A stretch of DNA of 64,000 nucleotides from Sporomusa silvacetica DSM 10669 (GCF_002257705.1 NZ_LSLK01000053.1:36655-100654); one strand, 5' to 3'. Shown: positions 8,258 through 15,331, counted from the first letter of the stretch. Translations and numbers: made by a program. Notes: generated from the letters alone by a model not told the origin.

Positions 8258-8286
8258 TTGATTTTTCACGGATAATTTTATATTAT
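8258..8286 (+). promoter_or_regulatory. groESL promoter
   Basis: TTGATT (8258-8263) and TATTAT (8281-8286) are separated by 17 bases, the normal spacing for vegetative sigma factor. The CIRCE operator starts 11 bases downstream, covering the start site. Confidence 0.7.
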
Positions 8287-8297
8287 AAATTATGGGA

Positions 8298-8324
8298 TTA
8301 GCACTCGACTTAAGCGAGTGCTAA
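8298..8324 (+). promoter_or_regulatory. CIRCE operator (HrcA binding site)
   Basis: A perfect match to the consensus: TTAGCACTC, nine bases, GAGTGCTAA. HrcA bound here represses groESL until heat or misfolded protein titrates GroEL. Confidence 0.97.
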
Positions 8325-8373
8325 CAACAACCAAATAAATTTATATAACACACCATAAAGGGAGGTTCTTTAC

Positions 8374-8655
8374 ATGATTAAGCCATTAGGCGACAGAGTA
8401 GTGATTGAAGCTTTGGCAAAGGAAGAAATGACTAAGAGTGGTATTGTTCTTCCTGACACCGTTAAGGAGAAACCGCAAGAGGGTAAAATTGTAGCTGTTG
8501 GGACAGGCAAAACTCTGGAAAATGGCCAAAAGGTTGCCTTGGATGTTAATGTTGGCGACAAAATTATTTTCTCAAAATATGCCGGCACAGAAGTCAAGGT
8601 TGAAGGCAAAGAGTACCTCATCATCAGCGAAAGAGACATCCTGGCTATAATTTAG
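8374..8655 (+). CDS. groES: Co-chaperonin GroES
   Basis: The 93-residue heptameric lid of the GroEL chamber. It opens IKPLGDRVVIEA, has the mobile-loop region around KSGIVLPDTVKEKPQ, and ends LIISERDILAII. Length matches the family (about 94). Ribosome binding site AAAGGGAGG precedes the ATG. It is the first gene of the groESL operon behind the CIRCE operator and is followed 45 bases later by groEL. Confidence 0.97.
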   Translation: MIKPLGDRVVIEALAKEEMTKSGIVLPDTVKEKPQEGKIVAVGTGKTLENGQKVALDVNVGDKIIFSKYAGTEVKVEGKEYLIISERDILAII

Positions 8656-8700
8656 TAATCAGCTAATTTTATTATAAAGTGAAAGGTAGGTAATACATAA

Positions 8701-10347
8701 ATGGCTAAACAAATTTTGTTTGACGAAGAAGCACGCCGGGCACTCGAAAGAGGCGTAAACGCACTGGCTAATGCTGTTAAAGTTACTTTAGGACCTAAAG
8801 GCCGTAACGTAGTGCTTGATAAGAAATTCGGTGCTCCGGCTATCACTAATGACGGCGTAACTATCGCTCGTGACATTGATTTGGAAGATCCGTTTGAAAA
8901 TATGGGAGCACAGCTTGTAAAAGAAGTTGCTACCAAAACTAATGATATTGCTGGTGACGGTACTACTACCGCTACTTTGCTGGCACAAGCTATGATTCGT
9001 GAAGGCATGAAAAATGTTGCTGCCGGTGCTAATCCTATGATTCTTAAAAAAGGTATTCAACAGGCAGTAAATGTACTTGTTGACGAAATTAAGAAAAGCT
9101 CTAAAAAAGTAGAAACCAAAGATGCTATCGCCCAAGTTGCTTCTATTTCAGCTGGTGATGCAGAAATTGGCACTTTGATTGCAGAAGCTATGGAAAAAGT
9201 TGGTAAAGACGGCGTTATCACTGTTGAAGAATCCAAAACCATGGGTACCGACCTTGACGTTGTGGAAGGTATGCAATTTGACCGTGGTTATATCTCCCCA
9301 TACATGGTTACTGACCCTGATAAAATGGAAGCCGTTTTAAATGACCCGTATATTCTTATTACTGACCGCAAGATTGGCGCTATTGCTGATTTGCTGCCGG
9401 TACTCGAAAAAGTTGTTCAGCAAGGTAAGGAACTCTTAATTGTTGCTGAAGACGTAGAAGGTGAAGCCCTGGCTACCTTGGTTGTTAACAAACTCCGTGG
9501 CACCTTCCGTGCGGTAGCTGTAAAATCTCCTGGTTTCGGCGACCGCAGAAAAGCTATGTTGGAAGACATTGCTGTTCTTACCGGTGGTGCTGTTATTACT
9601 GAGGAACTCGGCCGTAAGCTTGACAGTGTAACTCTGGAAGATCTTGGACGCGCTCGTCAAGTGCGTGTAACCAAAGAAGTAACCACTGTAATTGATGGCA
9701 GCGGTCAAGCGGAAGAAATCAAAAAACGCGTTGGTCAAATTCGCGCCCACATCGAAGAAACCACTTCCGATTTCGACAAAGAAAAACTGCAAGAGCGTCT
9801 GGCTAAACTGGCTGGCGGCGTAGCTGTTATCCAAGTCGGTGCTGCTACTGAAGTAGAACTCAAAGAAAAGAAACTGCGCATTGAAGATGCTCTTAATGCA
9901 ACTCGCGCTGCTGTTGAAGAAGGCATTGTAGCTGGTGGTGGTACTACTTTCATCGACATTCAGTCCAGCTTAGACAGCCTGAAACTTACTGGCGACGAAA
10001 AAACTGGTGTTCAAATCGTTAGACGCGCCATTGAAGAGCCAGTACGTCAAATTGCTAACAATGCTGGCTTAGAAGGCTCAGTTGTTGTTGAGAATGTTAA
10101 AAAAGCAGGTAAAGGTCAGGGCTTTGATGCTCTGAATGAAAAATATATTGATATGATTGCTGCTGGTATTGTTGACCCAGCCAAAGTTACTCGCTCAGCA
10201 TTGCAAAATGCTGCCAGTATCGCAGCTATGGTTCTTACCACAGAAACTCTTATTGCTGACAAGCCAGAAAAAGACGCTGGTGCAGCAGCTGCCATGGGCG
10301 GCATGGGTGGTATGGGCGGCATGGGCGGCATGGGCGGCATGATGTAA
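8701..10347 (+). CDS. groEL: Chaperonin GroEL; 3' end is the prophage attachment site
   Basis: ATP-driven 14-mer folding chamber. The 548 residues carry the ATP-binding motif GDGTTTAT, the ALNATRAAVEEGIVAGGG signature and the flexible C-terminal GGM repeats ending in Met-Met. AAAGGTAGG is upstream of the ATG. The last 18 bases, including the stop codon, are the left attachment core. Because the prophage supplies or shares exactly this sequence, the reading frame and stop are intact after integration. The native downstream sequence now lies beyond 51070, so any host terminator for groEL has been displaced. Confidence 0.97.
   Translation: MAKQILFDEEARRALERGVNALANAVKVTLGPKGRNVVLDKKFGAPAITNDGVTIARDIDLEDPFENMGAQLVKEVATKTNDIAGDGTTTATLLAQAMIREGMKNVAAGANPMILKKGIQQAVNVLVDEIKKSSKKVETKDAIAQVASISAGDAEIGTLIAEAMEKVGKDGVITVEESKTMGTDLDVVEGMQFDRGYISPYMVTDPDKMEAVLNDPYILITDRKIGAIADLLPVLEKVVQQGKELLIVAEDVEGEALATLVVNKLRGTFRAVAVKSPGFGDRRKAMLEDIAVLTGGAVITEELGRKLDSVTLEDLGRARQVRVTKEVTTVIDGSGQAEEIKKRVGQIRAHIEETTSDFDKEKLQERLAKLAGGVAVIQVGAATEVELKEKKLRIEDALNATRAAVEEGIVAGGGTTFIDIQSSLDSLKLTGDEKTGVQIVRRAIEEPVRQIANNAGLEGSVVVENVKKAGKGQGFDALNEKYIDMIAAGIVDPAKVTRSALQNAASIAAMVLTTETLIADKPEKDAGAAAAMGGMGGMGGMGGMGGMM
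10330..10347 (+). repeat. attL core
   Basis: ATGGGCGGCATGATGTAA is identical to 51052-51069. The match stops abruptly on both sides. It encodes the last residues and stop of GroEL. Because the groEL tail is itself a GGCATGGGC repeat, the exact crossover point inside the core cannot be fixed. Confidence 0.9.
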
Positions 10348-10387
10348 GTTGTACCAGAATCCCCAGTAAATACGGGATTCTAGACAA
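10348..10387. repeat. Inverted repeat just inside attL
   Basis: GTTGT-acca-GAATCCC and GGGATTC-tag-ACAAC pair around a ten-base loop, starting at the first prophage base. It may bind recombination proteins or end groEL transcripts; there is no clear T-run. A direct repeat GTCACAT follows at about 10402-10421. Confidence 0.5.
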
Positions 10388-10434
10388 CGCCCAATGCTAA
10401 ATGGTCACATTTTAGTCACATAGCACTTAAAAAA

Positions 10435-11604
10435 CTAGAGGTTTCGCATTAATTCACTGAATTTTTGCGAGGCCTCTTTTTTCTTTGTCTTGGTTACGTG
10501 CAGATATACCTTTCGGGTAATTTCGTCATCAGAATGGCCTAAACGTTCCATAATTTCTTCTAATCCCACTCCAGCTTCAGCCAGTAATGATGTATGGGTA
10601 TGACGGAGAGAATGCGGGGTTAATTCTTCAGGTAGTTTAGATGTCTTTAAAAGTCGCGTCATTCTGTTTTCCACGAATTTTATATAGTTGGGGTAGCCAT
10701 AGTTCTTATCGGTCTTAGCAAAGACAAATTTCTTATCATGCCATTCTTTGCGATGCTCCATCTTAACTATATTTTGCTTGGACTGATGTTGTTGTAATTC
10801 CTTAATCACCATGTCATCTATCTCAATATTGCGCTTAGAGCTTGGCGTTTTTGGCGTTTGTAGCTTGTAGGCGGTGATTTTGTTGCCGGGGTTGTAATAT
10901 GTCTTGGTTATTGATATTGTATGCTCGTCGAAATCAATATCAGACCACTTTAAGGCGCATAGTTCCCCTGCCCTCATGCCAGTATAGGCTAGTGTTAAGA
11001 AAATCGTGTAGTCACCTTCTAAGCCCCTGTTTTGAGCATTTTTAAGAAATAGTGACAACTGTTCTTTTTCAAGATATTTTGGTATTTCGGTCTCTTGTTC
11101 TAATTCTTCAACTGTTTTTTGTACCCTGGGAAGTTTGGCGTATTGGGTTGGATCAGATCTTATTACCCTAAACTCCATAGCCTTTTTAAATATCATTTTA
11201 GCGGTGCCGTGGATGCCGGCTAGAGTATTGGCGGCATAACCTTCTTTTTTTAAGGCACTTAGGGATTTTTCATATTTCTTTATGGTGATATCTTTCATTT
11301 TGGTTAATTTGCCTATGTGCCGGGTTAAGCAACCGATTTCATGTTCCCGGACACGGACCGTACTTTCTTTGACGTTATCGCTATATAGCTCAAGCCATTC
11401 AGCGACAAATTCCTTAAAAGTTGTATCGGTTTCTCGGATATATAAACCGCTGGCTACTTCATCTTCAATTTTTCCTGCTGCAAGTTGAGCCTCTTTCTTA
11501 GTTTTAAAACCACCTTTTTTCTTTTGGTCTCGCTTTCCTTCCAGAGTTAATCCAATATCGACAGTATAATACCATGTTAGCCCAATTTTTCGAATATATG
11601 CCAT
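10435..11604 (-). CDS. int: Tyrosine-type integrase
   Basis: Site-specific recombinase that inserts and excises the prophage. The 389 residues have an N-terminal arm-binding domain (about 1-60), a core-binding SAM-like domain (about 62-160) and the catalytic domain with Arg211 (GMRAGE), Lys252 region, His331 and Arg334 in HSLRHTH, His357 in LGHSDD and nucleophile Tyr367. TGGAGC lies upstream of the ATG. It reads toward attL, 88 bases away, the usual layout. A decayed homologue of its 3' part lies outside attR at 51121-51382. Confidence 0.95.
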   Translation of the reverse strand: MAYIRKIGLTWYYTVDIGLTLEGKRDQKKKGGFKTKKEAQLAAGKIEDEVASGLYIRETDTTFKEFVAEWLELYSDNVKESTVRVREHEIGCLTRHIGKLTKMKDITIKKYEKSLSALKKEGYAANTLAGIHGTAKMIFKKAMEFRVIRSDPTQYAKLPRVQKTVEELEQETEIPKYLEKEQLSLFLKNAQNRGLEGDYTIFLTLAYTGMRAGELCALKWSDIDFDEHTISITKTYYNPGNKITAYKLQTPKTPSSKRNIEIDDMVIKELQQHQSKQNIVKMEHRKEWHDKKFVFAKTDKNYGYPNYIKFVENRMTRLLKTSKLPEELTPHSLRHTHTSLLAEAGVGLEEIMERLGHSDDEITRKVYLHVTKTKKKEASQKFSELMRNL

Positions 11605-11692
11605 GTTATCAGCTCCAAATTAATAGTAACAAACTGAGACGGATTTCCTAATATGTATTGTTTTTTGCCCACAAAGAAACAGTTATATGTTT

Positions 11693-11911
11693 TTAGCGGT
11701 CTCCCCGCTCGCCTGTATGTGGATTTACATTGCCTCTTGTACTCCAATTATTATCTTTATTTCCATCAGGATCACTGCGATAGTGTCCGTCTACATAACT
11801 ACCATCACTGCGATAATGGCCATTAACCCATACATCTACACCGGCTGTAGCACTTGCAATAATAGAGAAAGAGAACAGCATGACTAGTGTGAGAAATATA
11901 ATCTTTTTCAA
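11693..11911 (-). CDS. Small secreted protein with GHYRSD repeats
   Basis: The 72-residue product has an N-terminal signal peptide (KKIIFLTLVMLFSFSIIASATA) and a short polar mature part with a duplicated GHYRSD-type motif, then NPHTGERG. Similar short exported proteins are common in bacteria and mobile elements but their role is unknown. TTG 11911 is chosen because AAGGAGTG sits seven bases upstream; the GTG at 11920 is inside that site. It lies in the leftward block between integrase and repressor, a typical place for genes expressed in the lysogen. Function is not assigned. Confidence 0.65.
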   Translation of the reverse strand: MKKIIFLTLVMLFSFSIIASATAGVDVWVNGHYRSDGSYVDGHYRSDPDGNKDNNWSTRGNVNPHTGERGDR

Positions 11912-11953
11912 TAAAATCACTCCTTATTAAAATTCCTTTGTGGGCAAGAAACA

Positions 11954-11999
11954 ACATCCTCACAGTGAATACGCCGAGATCAAAGGTCGGTGAGGATGT
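11954..11999 (-). terminator. Branched hairpin between two cargo genes
   Basis: Outer arms ACATCCTCAC and GTGAGGATGT enclose a smaller CCGA/TCGG stem. It lies between the end of the YHYH-type gene and the start of the next leftward gene. No strong T-run is seen, so it could be a processing or stability element. Confidence 0.45.
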
Positions 12000-12033
12000 G
12001 ATTCCCTCTTAGTAGATCCTTGTTGTTTGTGAT

Positions 12034-12414
12034 TTATAATCCTAATGCTTCCTTAGTTTTGGGGCCAACAATTCCGTCAGATTCTAGTCCTTTATCGGAT
12101 TGGAAGTTTTTTATTGCTTGTTCAGTTTTTTCGCCTTTAATACCATCTGCTTCCCCGCAATCATAGCCCAACTCATTAAGCCTTTGCTGTACCAGTTTTA
12201 TATCTGCGATATCTGCAGGTTTATTCTTTGAAGGTCTAGCAGGCCCTCCGTTATGGTAGTGGTACGATCCTACGGGATATCCCCATCCAGAAGTGCGAAC
12301 GTAGTGGCCACCGCTGCTGTCGGTGCGGCCAGGATGGGCATTAGTAAAAGATAAAGGCAGGGTGGCTACTATTAAGGTTGTAGCCATCAGTAGGATTGAT
12401 AGGCGTTTTTTCAT
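12034..12414 (-). CDS. Secreted YHYH-type protein with peptidoglycan-binding domain
   Basis: The 126 residues start with a signal peptide (MKKRLSILLMATTLIVATLP and on to the Ala-His cleavage region). A short His-rich YHYH-type segment follows (HPGRTDSSGGHYVR to GSYHYHNGG), then a C-terminal PG_binding_1 domain (VQQRLNELGYDCGEADGIKG, then IVGPKTKEALG). The product is probably exported and attached to the wall. The ATG at 12414 has a perfect AAAGGAGG upstream; a longer frame to 12486 is rejected. As a lysogen-side gene it may alter the host surface. The precise function is unknown. Confidence 0.75.
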   Translation of the reverse strand: MKKRLSILLMATTLIVATLPLSFTNAHPGRTDSSGGHYVRTSGWGYPVGSYHYHNGGPARPSKNKPADIADIKLVQQRLNELGYDCGEADGIKGEKTEQAIKNFQSDKGLESDGIVGPKTKEALGL

Positions 12415-12448
12415 ATTGGCAAACCTCCTTTGTTGTGACAATAATAGA

Positions 12449-13243
12449 TCAATAGTTGATATTCCTAAAACAAATATTTTCCACATAATAATTTCTAAAA
12501 GTATTCCAAAACACTCTAAAGTATTTGTTTAAGATGCTTTCGATTATAAAGTTAAAATTAAGTATGTTTGGCTCACTTGGGAGTAATCCTTCTTCGCTTT
12601 TTAAGGGCCCCGTAAATATCCAACTATAATCATAAACAAAATCATCCCGATCTTTATTATTTTTAAAATAGCCGGTTAAATTTTCTGCTTTTCTAGTATC
12701 GCGCGATAAATTATAGTAACTGGGATTTGAGAAGATATGCGGAAATTCATTGACTAAACGAGGATAGCAAACTTCTAAAGCTTCTACGCAAGAAAGCAAT
12801 ATTTCTTTTTGTTCGGTTTTATTGGGAATGTCTTTTTTGTTGCCAAAGCCTGTCATTCTCAGTAAAATTGGCATTCTGGTAAAATAGTAATAAAAGAATT
12901 TAGCCTGTAGTAGATTGCATTTTGCGGAAGAAATAATATCGTAAAAATCCTTGGATAGAACAAGAAAAACTTCACGCCTGCTTTTATCAATTACGTTGAA
13001 ATCAGAAACGATATGTATCTCTTTTTTAAATAAATCATCTAGAAAATCTATTTGTAATAAATTGCTTGATACATACGACAACAAGTCTTCTATTTCAAGA
13101 TTATTAATGTTGCTTTTTATAAGGTGACAAATCAATAAAAACCCTATTGCTGAATTTACAGAACAAGTAACGGCAGATGTTCCTATTTGTTTTTTTACGG
13201 AATCAAATGCGTTTTCTTTGAAAAGCTTTTTATTAAAAAACAT
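12449..13243 (-). CDS. Hypothetical protein in the lysogeny-side cargo block
   Basis: The 264-residue, Lys/Asn/Phe-rich product resembles no family I recognise. One hydrophobic stretch near residues 30-45 (AVTCSVNSAIGFLLICHL) could be a membrane or core helix; the rest looks globular. ATG 13243 has AAGGAGC upstream; an extension to 13270 is less likely. The coding DNA is more AT-rich than its neighbours, a sign of separate origin. A hairpin with T-run (13263-13292, read leftward) precedes the ribosome binding site, suggesting its own regulated leader. Its position suits superinfection exclusion or defence, but nothing in the sequence proves that. Confidence 0.6.
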   Translation of the reverse strand: MFFNKKLFKENAFDSVKKQIGTSAVTCSVNSAIGFLLICHLIKSNINNLEIEDLLSYVSSNLLQIDFLDDLFKKEIHIVSDFNVIDKSRREVFLVLSKDFYDIISSAKCNLLQAKFFYYYFTRMPILLRMTGFGNKKDIPNKTEQKEILLSCVEALEVCYPRLVNEFPHIFSNPSYYNLSRDTRKAENLTGYFKNNKDRDDFVYDYSWIFTGPLKSEEGLLPSEPNILNFNFIIESILNKYFRVFWNTFRNYYVENICFRNINY

Positions 13244-13562
13244 ATTTTTGCTCCTTAAAAATAAAGACACAGCCTGTCCAATTGCTGTGTCTTTTGCTGC
13301 GTAAAAAGTAATAAATATAAATTAAAGGTGGCGTCACCTTTCCGGTAGTTCAACAATATATGCTACAATAAAAATGAATTAAGTGTCGAATTATAGCAAT
13401 AATGATTAAAAGTGTTATATATTGTCGATAAGTATACATTTTTTTATGCAGGAATTTTGTCAAGTGTTAGCCAAATACACACAACTTCCATACTTGACAT
13501 AAATACCGTTTATTTTAAACAAGCCAGCCGCCCCCGGGCTGTGTTGCCGGGACGGATGTCGA
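13244..13562. promoter_or_regulatory. Divergent regulatory region with hairpin, palindrome and promoter
   Basis: No gene is seen here. The region holds a hairpin GACACAGC/GCTGTGTC (13264-13291) followed by Ts on the minus strand, a near-perfect palindrome AAAGGTG-GCGT-CACCTTT (13324-13341) whose core matches the operators at 15261-15297, and a rightward TTGACA at 13494-13499 with a weak TAAACA 16 bases on. A short GC hairpin around 13523-13545 lies just before the next gene. Confidence 0.45.
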
Positions 13563-13757
13563 GTGCTGCGAATTAGAGAGCTTTTAAAACAAGAGGGAAA
13601 ATCTCAAAGGTGGCTTGCCCGAGAAACGGGAATAGCACTGCCGACTATAAATGCTATGGTCAACGGTCAGAGAGAGTATTTGACTGCACCTGAAGAAGAA
13701 AAGATAGCAAAAGTCTTTGGTGTCAACACGGAAGAATTATATTATCAAGGAGGCTAG
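13563..13757 (+). CDS. XRE-family helix-turn-helix regulator
   Basis: The 64 residues are nearly all a Cro/C1-type helix-turn-helix: RIRELLKQEGKSQRWLARET, then GIALPTINAMVNGQR as the recognition part. The GTG start lacks a good ribosome binding site, so the exact N-terminus is uncertain. It has its own promoter and is followed at once by a terminator. It is a third small DNA-binding regulator beside the cI/cro pair and may control the leftward cargo genes or integrase. Confidence 0.7.
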   Translation: MLRIRELLKQEGKSQRWLARETGIALPTINAMVNGQREYLTAPEEEKIAKVFGVNTEELYYQGG

Positions 13758-13761
13758 AACT

Positions 13762-13827
13762 ATGAACATTTTTTACTGCCAGTCCGAAACGCGGGCTGGT
13801 TTTTTGTTTAAATTGTTAAAATCGTAA
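13762..13827 (+). CDS. Possible 21-residue peptide overlapping a terminator
   Basis: ATG 13762 has AAGGAGG at a good distance and opens a 21-codon frame (MNIFYCQSETRAG, then FLFKLLKS). The frame runs through the terminator hairpin, so ribosomes translating it could unfold the stem. It could be a leader peptide or chance. Confidence 0.3.
   Translation: MNIFYCQSETRAGFLFKLLKS
13779..13806 (+). terminator. Terminator after the XRE regulator gene
   Basis: CCAGTCC and GGGCTGG form a stem with a short loop followed by six Ts. Confidence 0.75.
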
Positions 13828-13842
13828 CTATGTTTTTAGGTG

Positions 13843-13891
13843 TTGCTCGTATGGTTAAACGGGAGTATAATGGTTACAGAACATACGTTTG
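13843..13891 (+). promoter_or_regulatory. Promoter with LexA (SOS) box
   Basis: TTGCTC (13843-13848), 17 bases and TATAAT (13866-13871) form a good promoter. AGAACATACGTTTG at 13878-13891 matches the Firmicute SOS-box core GAACRNRYGTTY at every position and covers the expected start site. LexA bound here would keep the promoter off until DNA damage. The transcript runs through a small gene and into the 3' end of the oppositely oriented repressor gene. Confidence 0.6.
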
Positions 13892-14003
13892 TATAACGTT
13901 TTCTATCCTACTGTTTTAAAACCATTTATTTCTACTTATTAATTAAGTTGTTCACTCATAGTTATCACCTCGCTTTATACATATTTGATTGGGGGAAATT
14001 TAC

Positions 14004-14183
14004 ATGGCAAATAAGAAAGGAAACACCGTATTGAAAGAAAGTCCGGACGATATTGCCATAGATAATGAAGAAATGATTCCGTATTTATTAAAAGTAATAC
14101 TGCATAAAATTATTTTTGAGCAGAAACTAAATTGCGAATTATGGTTGCTATGGCTTGTTGGGATTCAATTGACAAACGTTTAA
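14004..14183 (+). CDS. Small SOS-controlled protein convergent with cI; candidate antirepressor
   Basis: The 59-residue product starts at ATG 14004 with GGGGGAA eight bases upstream. The N-terminal half is charged and acidic (ESPDDIAIDNEE); the C-terminal half is hydrophobic with Trp and Leu. The last 74 bases overlap the end of the repressor gene on the other strand. The upstream promoter carries a LexA box. The repressor has no self-cleaving domain, so a DNA-damage-induced antirepressor would explain prophage induction, as in phages with a Tum-type or SOS-controlled antirepressor. No homology supports this; it is inferred from context alone. Confidence 0.45.
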   Translation: MANKKGNTVLKESPDDIAIDNEEMIPYLLKVILHKIIFEQKLNCELWLLWLVGIQLTNV

Positions 14184-14580
14184 ATTCATCCAAAAGTAAA
14201 TTTTCGTCTATTTCATAAGTGTTTGCTGATGTCTGTTTAAAAAACGGCATCAGCATTTTTTGTTGCTCTTCTGGAGACATAGATTTAAATATATCGGCAG
14301 CTTGTTGTTCGAGTGGTGTTTTCTCTTCGCTATCCATTGCTGTAATAAATTTATCGGTTAGCTGTTTCGCATGTTCTGGAAGTGGCGTTTCATCAAATTC
14401 AGCCATGGATACACCGAGGGCAGTGGCTATCTTTTGTAAGGTATCAGAATTGGGGCTTTTTTTTACTCCAGACTCTATTTGGCTTAAGGTTGATTGACCG
14501 ATCTTAGCTTCTTTATAAAGGCGATATTGAGTCCAACCTTTTTTCTCGCGAAGCTCAATTATTTTTTTGCCTATGTCCAT
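14110..14580 (-). CDS. cI-like phage repressor (helix-turn-helix, no peptidase domain)
   Basis: The 156 residues start with an XRE DNA-binding domain (about 1-65: KKIIELREKKGWTQYRLYKE, SQIESGVKKSP). The C-terminal half (PEEQQKMLMPFF, DEFKRLSIESQQAIATIIRN) resembles the oligomerisation region of many Firmicute phage repressors. No S24 Ser-Lys peptidase motif is present, so RecA-driven self-cleavage is not expected. ATG 14580 has GAGGTG upstream; a longer frame to 14667 would run across the operators and is rejected. It is transcribed divergently from cro and presumably maintains lysogeny. Confidence 0.85.
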   Translation of the reverse strand: MDIGKKIIELREKKGWTQYRLYKEAKIGQSTLSQIESGVKKSPNSDTLQKIATALGVSMAEFDETPLPEHAKQLTDKFITAMDSEEKTPLEQQAADIFKSMSPEEQQKMLMPFFKQTSANTYEIDENLLLDEFKRLSIESQQAIATIIRNLVSAQK

Positions 14581-14598
14581 AGTAGCACCTCGCATTAT

Positions 14599-14684
14599 AT
14601 CTCTAAAGGGATTGTAACACATAGGAAAATATTTTAAAATATATCGTGAAGGGGATTGACTATACATCGTGAAAGGGATATAAT
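14599..14684. promoter_or_regulatory. cI/cro operators and cro promoter
   Basis: Three similar 14-mers occur: ATCTCTAAAGGGAT (14599-14612), ATCGTGAAGGGGAT (14643-14656) and ATCGTGAAAGGGAT (14666-14679). The rightward cro promoter is TTGACT (14656-14661), 17 bases, TATAAT (14679-14684), so the third copy fills the spacer and the second abuts the -35. The first copy abuts a leftward TATAAT (14594-14599 on the minus strand), the likely cI promoter. The layout lets one repressor shut off cro and regulate itself. Confidence 0.7.
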
Positions 14685-14704
14685 AAATTACAGGAGGTGA
14701 TCAC

Positions 14705-14914
14705 ATGGATCTTAAAGCCACTATGAAAGATAAAAACAAATCAATGTATCGGCTGTCTAAAGATTCCGGAGTTTCCTATTCGCATATATGGGATATCGCC
14801 AACGGCATTAGCGTACCATCTATTGTTATAGCTCAAAAACTAGCCGCAGCCTTAGGCGTAACCATATCAGAACTAATTGACGATAAACCAAAAAAACTAC
14901 CGAAAACTGGCTAA
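14705..14914 (+). CDS. Cro-like helix-turn-helix regulator
   Basis: The 69 residues form an XRE helix-turn-helix domain (MYRLSKDSGVSYSHIWDIAN, then AAALGVTISELID). It is transcribed from the operator-covered promoter opposite cI, with AGGAGGTG before the ATG, the arrangement of a Cro protein that favours lytic growth. Its last bases overlap the end of the convergent Arc-type gene. Confidence 0.75.
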   Translation: MDLKATMKDKNKSMYRLSKDSGVSYSHIWDIANGISVPSIVIAQKLAAALGVTISELIDDKPKKLPKTG

Positions 14915-15204
14915 CACTTGCGCATATACACGCCATCCCCACCATGCTGCTGACAATCGCCGCAATTGCACTTCTCAATTAAAAAGCAGTGACCATTTTC
15001 AACAACGACTGACCGGGATAGGCGTTCGCAGTAATGATCGAACAATATTTCGCCATTACGTTTTTCAAACTGTTCAATGTATCTATTCAAAAGCTGTATA
15101 ACTTCCTTATTTAGCGAGCGGCCATTCTTAAAGGCGATATATTCCATTTTATTTTTAGTTTCTTCGCTTGCCCTAATGGGTATGCGTGGTAGATCAGACG
15201 GCAT
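14911..15204 (-). CDS. Arc-type ribbon-helix-helix regulator with Cys-rich tail
   Basis: Of 97 residues, about 1-50 match the Arc/MetJ-type fold: a beta-strand IPIRAS followed by helices (KNKMEYIAFKNGRSLNKEVI, then QLLNRYIEQFEKRN). The C-terminal tail is unusual, with four to five cysteines (CNCGDC, then MRKC) and histidines that could bind a metal. GGGAGGC precedes the ATG. It is divergent from the early genes, and two direct repeats with 22-base spacing lie in the shared upstream region, likely its operators. Confidence 0.7.
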   Translation of the reverse strand: MPSDLPRIPIRASEETKNKMEYIAFKNGRSLNKEVIQLLNRYIEQFEKRNGEILFDHYCERLSRSVVVENGHCFLIEKCNCGDCQQHGGDGVYMRKC

Positions 15205-15260
15205 TGTAATGCCTCCCGTTTAAGTGATGATTTGAATATATCACGCCTTTGCAAAGTGCC

Positions 15261-15297
15261 GCCGAAGTGGCGTCAAAACGGTGCCAAAGTGGCGTCA
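15261..15297. promoter_or_regulatory. Paired operator-like direct repeats before the early genes
   Basis: GCCGAAGTGGCGTCA (15261-15275) and GCCAAAGTGGCGTCA (15283-15297) differ at one base and are 22 bases apart, two turns of the helix. The core GTGGCGTCA recurs inside the palindrome at 13324-13341. Direct repeats on one face of the DNA fit a ribbon-helix-helix regulator such as the adjacent Arc-type protein. Confidence 0.55.
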
Positions 15298-15331
15298 CCT
15301 AATTGACAAAAAAGAAGTGAGGTGAGATTTC

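Noticed and set aside
9436..9834. 132-codon minus-strand frame in groEL
   Set aside because: It is antisense to a highly conserved gene and has no promoter or ribosome binding site.
10116..10340. Met/Pro-repeat frame opposite the groEL tail
   Set aside because: Only the reverse reading of the GGM repeat codons.
10330..10347. att core as mere chance similarity with the groEL GGM repeat
   Set aside because: The right copy extends to the stop codon without being part of any gene, lies after the lysis genes and phage terminator, and is followed by an integrase remnant, so a true att site is far more likely.
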